Assembly: GCA_041749275.1 (NCBI GenBank)
Contig: JBGTBQ010000111.1
Span: 1-10,969 of the forward strand
Length of the DNA: 10,969 nucleotides
Direction of reading: 5' to 3'
Source: JBGTBQ01 sp041749275
GTDB taxonomy: Bacteria > Acidobacteriota > Blastocatellia > Pyrinomonadales > Pyrinomonadaceae
The notes under the pieces are model-generated. The model did no database searches and was not told the origin of the DNA. It worked only from the letters and a program-made list of their open reading frames with translations. Within the stretch, counting starts at the first letter, position 1; every line of letters begins with the position of its first letter. This document shows positions 6,857 to 10,969 of this stretch, piece by piece. Both the position numbers and the translations under genes were made by a program.

Positions 6857-6924
6857 AACACGAGCGCCGCGACAAGCGTAAAAGAACCGCATGTGATTGA
6901 AAAAAATATAGCGCGGGGTCGAGG

Positions 6925-7110
6925 CCGCCGCGTTAGCGGCGTGATAAATTTAGCCCGGCGTTTCAACGCCGGGGAAACGCCGCCAACGCATTACGTCGCG
7001 TCTGCGAGGTGTGAATCTTTCAAGCGTCGCTGACGCGACGCGGGGCCGACGCGGATGCCCGACCCGGCGTTGAAACGCCGGGCTAAACTCAATCGCCGCT
7101 AACGCGGCGG
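6925..7110. repeat. Composite nested palindrome (REP/BIME-like), intergenic
   Basis: Two arms are perfect inverted copies of each other in two blocks: 6925-6941 against 7094-7110 (17 bp) and 6949-6973 against 7063-7087 (25 bp). The spacers between the blocks differ (7 bp and 6 bp). Each block is itself a hairpin: CGCCGC-GTTA-GCGGCG in the outer block and CCCGGCGTT..AACGCCGGG in the inner one. The centre holds another stem, GCGTCGC-TGAC-GCGACGC (7024-7041), plus a 9-bp inverted pair (6994-7002 with 7032-7040). No coding frame crosses it convincingly. It fills most of the gap between the transporter stop (6856) and the phosphatase start (7153), so it may stop or stabilise transcripts. I recall similar intergenic palindromes from acidobacterial genomes. 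The 68 bp before it (6857-6924) show nothing else. Confidence 0.85.
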
Positions 7111-7152
7111 ACTTGCGTTGTGTTTCTTGCCGGATCGCGGGGAACTGGGAAA

Positions 7153-9489
7153 ATGATGAGAGCGAGCAGACTTCACGACGCGGGCGAGCGCCTGAGCCGG
7201 ATGTTCGCGGCGTTGCGCGCGTGGCTGCGGCGCGTGATGCCGCGCGTGGCGCTCGCCGCCGGCGTGTTGTTCGTACTGCGTCTGCTGATCCAGAACACGG
7301 CGCTGTACGGCGCCGGTGTCGGCACGCTCCTCCGCGCGTTGACGATCTTCGCCGTCAGTTTCACCCTCGTTTATTACGGATTGAAAATTCTGGTTCGTCT
7401 CAAGCGCATGTTGCTCTGGCGTGTGCGGAGGCGACTCATCATCACCTATCTCTTCGTCGGTCTGACGCCGATCATCCTGCTGTTGGTGCTCGGATTTCTG
7501 GCCGCGATGGGGAGCGCCTCGCAGGCGATGGTGCGCGTCGTCACCGTGCAGGTGAGCGCGACCGAACGGCAGGCGCAGGAGGCCGCGCGCACGCTCGCCG
7601 ACGCTCTCTTGAAGCTGCCGCCGGAAGCGCGCGACACGCGGGCGTGGCTCGACGAGCGGACGGCGTTGCTCCGCTCGTCGCTGCCGGGTGCACGCGTGGA
7701 TGTTTGGCGCGGCGGCGCAGCCGTTGAAGCCGGACAACTCGGCCATGCCGCCGAAGCGCACACCACGAGTGGAGTCGAAGACGAGCGCACGCGCGGCGTC
7801 GGCGTCGTCGCGGAGACACCCGGCGCGCCGCTGCCCGCGTGGCTGCGCGGGCGCGAGGAGTGGAGCGGGATGACGTACCTTCCGCCGCCGAGAAATTCGG
7901 AGACCGCCTTTGGCACTCCGTCGGTGCGCGCGCTCGCAAGACGTAGCGACGGGGGGCGCTCCGCCGCTGTTCTCGTCACCGTCCCGATCTGCCGTGCGCT
8001 CCTCGAACAGTACCGCGACAACACGGGTCTCCACATCCGCCCCTTTTTCCTCGGCGCGGATGACACCGGCGTGAGAGAGCGCGGAAGTCGCATCGAGTTT
8101 AAGGGGCAGGAGAACGTCACGGCGCGGGGCGCAGGGGAGAACAACGGCCCCATTACTTTCAGCCGGGAAGGGCGGGAGATCGCGGTTGACTTCCGGCGCG
8201 ACCAGTTCGGCGAAGAACTGCCGGGGTGGTATCCGGTCTTCCTGAATGCAACGGACTGGACGGACGGAGCCGTCTCGCCCCGCTGGGCGTTCATGCTCGA
8301 TTGGTCATGGGAGGGAGTCGGCAAACAGTTCTGGAGCGACGGCGTGTTCGGTCAGGTGTGGAGGCGGCTTCTTTACGGCGTGGCTATCACCTTCCTCATT
8401 CTCGAACTGCTCGCGCTCTTCTCCGCCGCGTGGATGACGCGCGCCGTGACGGGCACCGTGCACAAGCTCTACCGCGCGACCGAGTTCATCAAGCGCGGCG
8501 ACTTCTCGCACCGCATCCGCACAAGCTCGCGCGACCAGTTGGGCGAGCTGGCGCTGTCCTTCAACGACATGTCCGCCGACATCGAGTCGCTGCTGGCCGA
8601 GCGCGTCGAGCATGAGCGGCTCGTGCGCGAAGTCGAGATCGCGCACGAAGTGCAGGCGCAACTCTTTCCGCGCGGCGTGCCACGGCTCTCGACCGCCGAG
8701 ATTACCGGCGAGTGTCGCGCGGCGCTCGGCGTCGCGGGCGACTATTACGATTACATCGAGGTCGCGCCCGGTCTCATCGCCATCGCGCTCGGCGACGTGT
8801 CGGGCAAGGGGCTGTCGGCCTCGCTCGTGATGTCGAATCTACAGGCTTCCTTACGCGCGCAGACGGCGATCATCTCGGAGCGTCTACGCCTGACGGGTCT
8901 CCCGGCTGCCGCCGTCTCAGTCGCAGGTGGGGGCGTCTCCGAGACGAGCACCAGCGGCGACGCGGATTCGGTCGAGATGCCGTGCGGCGTGTCGGGGGTG
9001 GATACGCGCTGCGCCGTCTCGAACATGACCGAGAGCATCAACGCGCAATTGTGCAGCAGCACCGAGGGCAACCGCTTCGTCACGCTCTTTCTCGCGCTCT
9101 ACGATGAACGCACGCGCACGCTGCGCTACACCAACGCCGGCCACAATGCCCCGGCGCTCATCCGCGCGGACGGTTCAATCGAACGGCTCACGACGGGCGG
9201 CATGATGGTCGGCGCTTTCGACTGGGCGAAGTTCGAGGAGGCGCAGACTGTCCTCGGTGACGGCGACCTGCTCTTCGTCTTCTCCGACGGTCTCAACGAA
9301 GCGCGGAACCATGCCGGGGAGGAGTACGGCGAGCCGCGGCTCGTCGAGTTTACCTCCGCGAACAGCGATAAGTCGGTGGCTGAGTTGAAGGGCGCGATCT
9401 TCGAGGAAGTGAATCGGTGGTCGGACGGAGCCGAGAGGGATGACGATCAGACGTTAGTCATCTTGAAAGCAGTGACGCATGACAAGTAA
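7153..9489 (+). CDS. Membrane-bound HAMP-SpoIIE serine phosphatase (RsbU-like PP2C)
   Basis: A 778-residue protein predicted to sense an extracytoplasmic or membrane signal and dephosphorylate a phosphoprotein, typically an anti-sigma-factor antagonist. Hydrophobic segments lie near 31-47, 60-80, 94-119 and 406-428. A sensor region of about 285 residues between the last two matches no domain I know. HAMP follows (about 424-478; KLYRATEFIKRGDFSHRI...DQLGELALSFNDM), then a signalling helix (EIAHEVQAQLFP). The SpoIIE/PP2C domain (about 505-778) has metal-binding aspartates in GDYYDY (D530), GDVSGKG (D548), SDGLNEAR (D712) and RDDDQT (763-765). It appears intact apart from an unusual insert at about 580-618. 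The frame opens at GTG 7120; I chose ATG 7153 because GGGGAAC lies just before it. ATG 7156 is equally possible. No antagonist or anti-sigma gene is adjacent. Confidence 0.93.
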   Translation: MMRASRLHDAGERLSRMFAALRAWLRRVMPRVALAAGVLFVLRLLIQNTALYGAGVGTLLRALTIFAVSFTLVYYGLKILVRLKRMLLWRVRRRLIITYLFVGLTPIILLLVLGFLAAMGSASQAMVRVVTVQVSATERQAQEAARTLADALLKLPPEARDTRAWLDERTALLRSSLPGARVDVWRGGAAVEAGQLGHAAEAHTTSGVEDERTRGVGVVAETPGAPLPAWLRGREEWSGMTYLPPPRNSETAFGTPSVRALARRSDGGRSAAVLVTVPICRALLEQYRDNTGLHIRPFFLGADDTGVRERGSRIEFKGQENVTARGAGENNGPITFSREGREIAVDFRRDQFGEELPGWYPVFLNATDWTDGAVSPRWAFMLDWSWEGVGKQFWSDGVFGQVWRRLLYGVAITFLILELLALFSAAWMTRAVTGTVHKLYRATEFIKRGDFSHRIRTSSRDQLGELALSFNDMSADIESLLAERVEHERLVREVEIAHEVQAQLFPRGVPRLSTAEITGECRAALGVAGDYYDYIEVAPGLIAIALGDVSGKGLSASLVMSNLQASLRAQTAIISERLRLTGLPAAAVSVAGGGVSETSTSGDADSVEMPCGVSGVDTRCAVSNMTESINAQLCSSTEGNRFVTLFLALYDERTRTLRYTNAGHNAPALIRADGSIERLTTGGMMVGAFDWAKFEEAQTVLGDGDLLFVFSDGLNEARNHAGEEYGEPRLVEFTSANSDKSVAELKGAIFEEVNRWSDGAERDDDQTLVILKAVTHDK

Positions 9490-9530
9490 AGAGATAAAGA
9501 TTTTTTCCGGCTCGTCCCTCATCACTGCTT

Positions 9531-10463
9531 TTATGCGGTAATGATTACTGCGCGCGCACCAGTCAATTCGGAGAAGTCTTTTGTGTAGATCGTGCCGACG
9601 CGGCGCGTGCGGCGGACGATTTCGACGAGTTCGTCCGTCGAGACGAGTCCGTTCTCGACGTGTGCGACGGCGCAGGCGGGGAAATTCGTGGAGGCATTGA
9701 GCAGGTCTTCGACATGGCGCAGATACTGCTGGCGCGTTTCGGCCCTCGCGCCGAGTCGGCCCTCGCGTCCGGCCTCGAAGTCGTCCCAGAAGCCGTCGCC
9801 GCCGCGCACCCACTCCTCGCGCCAAGCCCACTGTGCATGACGTGCGCCACGGCGCGAAGGATGCGGCAGACGCAGGAAGAGCAGGTCGGCGGACTCTTTC
9901 GAGAGGAAGGTGCGCGCATCCTTGTTCGAGCTTGAGTTCTGCTGCTGGTTATTGACGGGCGCGGTGTCGGATTCCCACAACCGGCGGAAGACGCGCGAAA
10001 GCGGCTGCCGTAGCTCGCGCGTCTCGTCGTCGAACGAATGAACGTAGTCGCCGGTCAGCATCCCCAGATGGAGCGCCACGGCGCGGCGGCGTGGGTCGGC
10101 GAGTTTCTCCGCGTTCGTGCGGACGTTATCGAACCACCACGCGTCGGTCTCGTTGAACCAACGCCGCAAAGAGGCGTTGTAAAGTTTGTGGCGCGGCACA
10201 TATGCATCCTCTAAGACCACCTCCACATCTTCATCCGTCAGCCGCTCTGTGTTGTTCTCGACGCGCGCGACGCCGCGCATCCATGCCCACTGCGCCGCGT
10301 CGTTGACACAGACACGCGCGCCCCATCGTTTGAGATACACGTCGAGGTCGGATTCCCCGGCGAAGGGATTGGCGACCGAACGAAATTGCAGGCGGCGCAG
10401 GATGCTCAACTCGAAGGCGAGCCAGCCGCCGGGAAGGTGATCGAACATGGGGCGCAATGGCAT
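9531..10463 (-). CDS. Hypothetical protein, D12-class adenine methyltransferase-like, motif IV not recognisable
   Basis: A 310-residue protein I cannot name firmly. Its layout resembles D12 (Dam-like) N6-adenine DNA methyltransferases: a SAM-motif-I-like ANPFAGESDLDVYLKRWG (31-48) followed by VCVND (51-55), then LYNASLRRWFNETDAWWFDNVRTN (94-117), like the Y..LR..FN segment of that family. Where DPPY is expected there is DLLFLRLPHP (193-202), so the catalytic motif is absent. A polar low-complexity stretch (171-180, Asn/Gln/Ser) precedes it and a Trp-rich patch follows (212-226). The protein may be an inactive relative, a DNA-binding protein, or a false resemblance. ATG 10463 is preferred to the TTG at 10466; ATG 10448 is possible. 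It converges on the phosphatase gene with 41 bp between stops, and no terminator is evident there. It lies 111 bp after the HD-GYP gene, in the same direction. Confidence 0.72.
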   Translation of the reverse strand: MPLRPMFDHLPGGWLAFELSILRRLQFRSVANPFAGESDLDVYLKRWGARVCVNDAAQWAWMRGVARVENNTERLTDEDVEVVLEDAYVPRHKLYNASLRRWFNETDAWWFDNVRTNAEKLADPRRRAVALHLGMLTGDYVHSFDDETRELRQPLSRVFRRLWESDTAPVNNQQQNSSSNKDARTFLSKESADLLFLRLPHPSRRGARHAQWAWREEWVRGGDGFWDDFEAGREGRLGARAETRQQYLRHVEDLLNASTNFPACAVAHVENGLVSTDELVEIVRRTRRVGTIYTKDFSELTGARAVIITA

Positions 10464-10521
10464 CAACGTTGTGTCCAGATAGAAGTGATTTTAAAACTTG
10501 GCGCAATTACCGCGTTTGAGA

Positions 10522-10542
10522 TTTGAGGTTTCAAACCTCAAA
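10522..10542 (-). terminator. Perfect A/T-rich hairpin between two minus-strand genes
   Basis: A 10-bp perfect inverted repeat around one central base (TTTGAGGTTT / AAACCTCAAA), starting 33 bp past the HD-GYP stop. As RNA it gives a 7-bp stem with a 7-nt loop. No T tract follows on the minus strand, so it is a weak terminator, or an operator for the methyltransferase-like gene whose ATG is at 10463. A TAAAAT on the minus strand near 10490 is a possible -10 for that gene, without a visible -35. Confidence 0.4.
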
Positions 10543-10574
10543 GTTGAAAGCTGATCTTTCCGGTTGACGTGCGT

Positions 10575-10969
10575 TCACAGCGTGGAGTTCACGGCGCTGT
10601 CTCCAACCGCTTCAGCCACCACTATCTCTTCCCGCTTCTCGGCCACCGGCGCCAACGGCTCGCGTTCATCATCGGAGAGCGTAGGAATGTGCGCGTATGA
10701 CCGCAGTTCCACAACTCCTGACAGCGAGAGGAAAGCTTGCACGACGTGGGGGTCGAACTCGATGCCGGCCCAGAGCGTGAGGTGCTTGCGCGCCTCGGCT
10801 TCGGTGCCGGCGGGGCGAAACGGGCGCGCGTCCGTCAGCGCGGCGTAGGCGTCGGCGACGCGCAGGATGCGCGCTTCGAGCGGAATCTGATCGCCGCGCA
10901 GGGCATCCGGGTAGCCCGTGCCGTTCCACCACTCGTGATGCCAGCGCACGAGGAGTTGCGCGCCGCGGT
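10575..10969 (-). CDS. HD-GYP domain protein (probable cyclic-di-GMP phosphodiesterase), 5' part beyond the window
   Basis: The C-terminal 130 residues of a longer protein; the frame is open through the right edge. RWHHEWWNGTGYPDALRGDQIPLEARILRVADAYAALTDARPFRPA is the GYP half of an HD-GYP domain: HHE.W.GTGYP supplies a metal-ligand His and the GYP signature, and IP..ARI..VADA the following helix. Intact family members hydrolyse cyclic-di-GMP to pGpG or GMP. The HD dyad and any sensor domain (GAF, PAS or receiver) lie outside the window, so activity and input cannot be judged. After the domain (EARKHLTLWAGIEFDPHVVQAFLSL) there is an extra tail of about 45 residues, acidic and unlike known domains. 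A GTG at 10949 lies inside the domain and is not the true start. It is followed by a hairpin, then the methyltransferase-like gene. Confidence 0.9.
   Translation of the reverse strand, partial: RGAQLLVRWHHEWWNGTGYPDALRGDQIPLEARILRVADAYAALTDARPFRPAGTEAEARKHLTLWAGIEFDPHVVQAFLSLSGVVELRSYAHIPTLSDDEREPLAPVAEKREEIVVAEAVGDSAVNSTL

Noticed and set aside
6295..6966. Minus-strand open frame opposite the transporter, running into the palindrome
   Set aside because: It is antisense to conserved MFS sequence, and the product has no recognisable features.
6925..7110. CRISPR array or transposon ends as explanation for the repeats
   Set aside because: There are only two inverted copies, no regular direct repeats or spacers, and no transposase frame between the arms (under 100 bp).
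7099..8034. Minus-strand open frame of 311 codons opposite the phosphatase sensor region
   Set aside because: The product is Arg/His/Gln-rich with no domain, and it overlaps a well-supported gene on the other strand.
9490..9530. Bidirectional terminator between the convergent phosphatase and methyltransferase-like genes
   Set aside because: A T run (9511-9516) is present, but no stable stem can be found beside it.
9454..9831. Minus-strand frame of 125 codons overlapping the methyltransferase-like gene
   Set aside because: It is a shifted frame of the same strand with Arg-rich composition, and it runs into the phosphatase 3' end.

Overview
This looks like a chromosomal segment of a GC-rich bacterium, probably Acidobacteriota (Blastocatellia-like). 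That placement rests on three things: strong G/C preference at third codon positions, a Uma2 gene, and a nested palindromic repeat of a style I associate from memory with that group. The sequence does not prove it. There are no rRNA or tRNA genes, no CRISPR array and no insertion sequence.

Left part (1-3511, minus strand): a molybdenum hydroxylase locus. The gene for a small subunit with two [2Fe-2S] clusters (3511-2981) is read first. A VapBC-type toxin-antitoxin pair follows (antitoxin 2897-2628, PIN toxin 2615-2214). Then comes the large molybdopterin subunit, most like 4-hydroxybenzoyl-CoA reductase alpha (2168 to the left edge), cut at the catalytic-Glu motif. The more A/T-rich toxin-antitoxin pair thus sits between two subunit genes of one enzyme. 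No FAD subunit is in the window.

Middle (3512-6856, plus strand): a divergent control region carries a good sigma-70-type promoter whose predicted start point almost touches the ATG of a class II histone-deacetylase-like (acetylpolyamine/acetoin-type) zinc hydrolase. A Uma2-family PD-(D/E)XK protein follows. Next is an intrinsic-terminator-like element with a competing second hairpin, and then an MFS efflux transporter.

Right part (6857-10969): a composite palindrome of about 186 bp (6925-7110, nested hairpins in two perfectly inverted arms) separates the MFS gene from a membrane-bound HAMP-SpoIIE (RsbU-like) phosphatase gene. Convergent to that, on the minus strand, are a protein with a D12-class adenine-methyltransferase-like framework but no recognisable DPPY motif, and upstream of it the C-terminal part of an HD-GYP (cyclic-di-GMP phosphodiesterase type) protein cut by the right edge.

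The phosphatase and the HD-GYP protein point to signalling functions, and the left locus to aromatic or N-heterocycle metabolism. Apart from the two hydroxylase subunits and the toxin-antitoxin pair, neighbouring genes show no obvious shared pathway. I found no clear multi-gene novel system. The most unusual items are the toxin-antitoxin pair inside the hydroxylase operon, the composite palindrome, the nested hairpins before the transporter, and the eroded methyltransferase-like protein.
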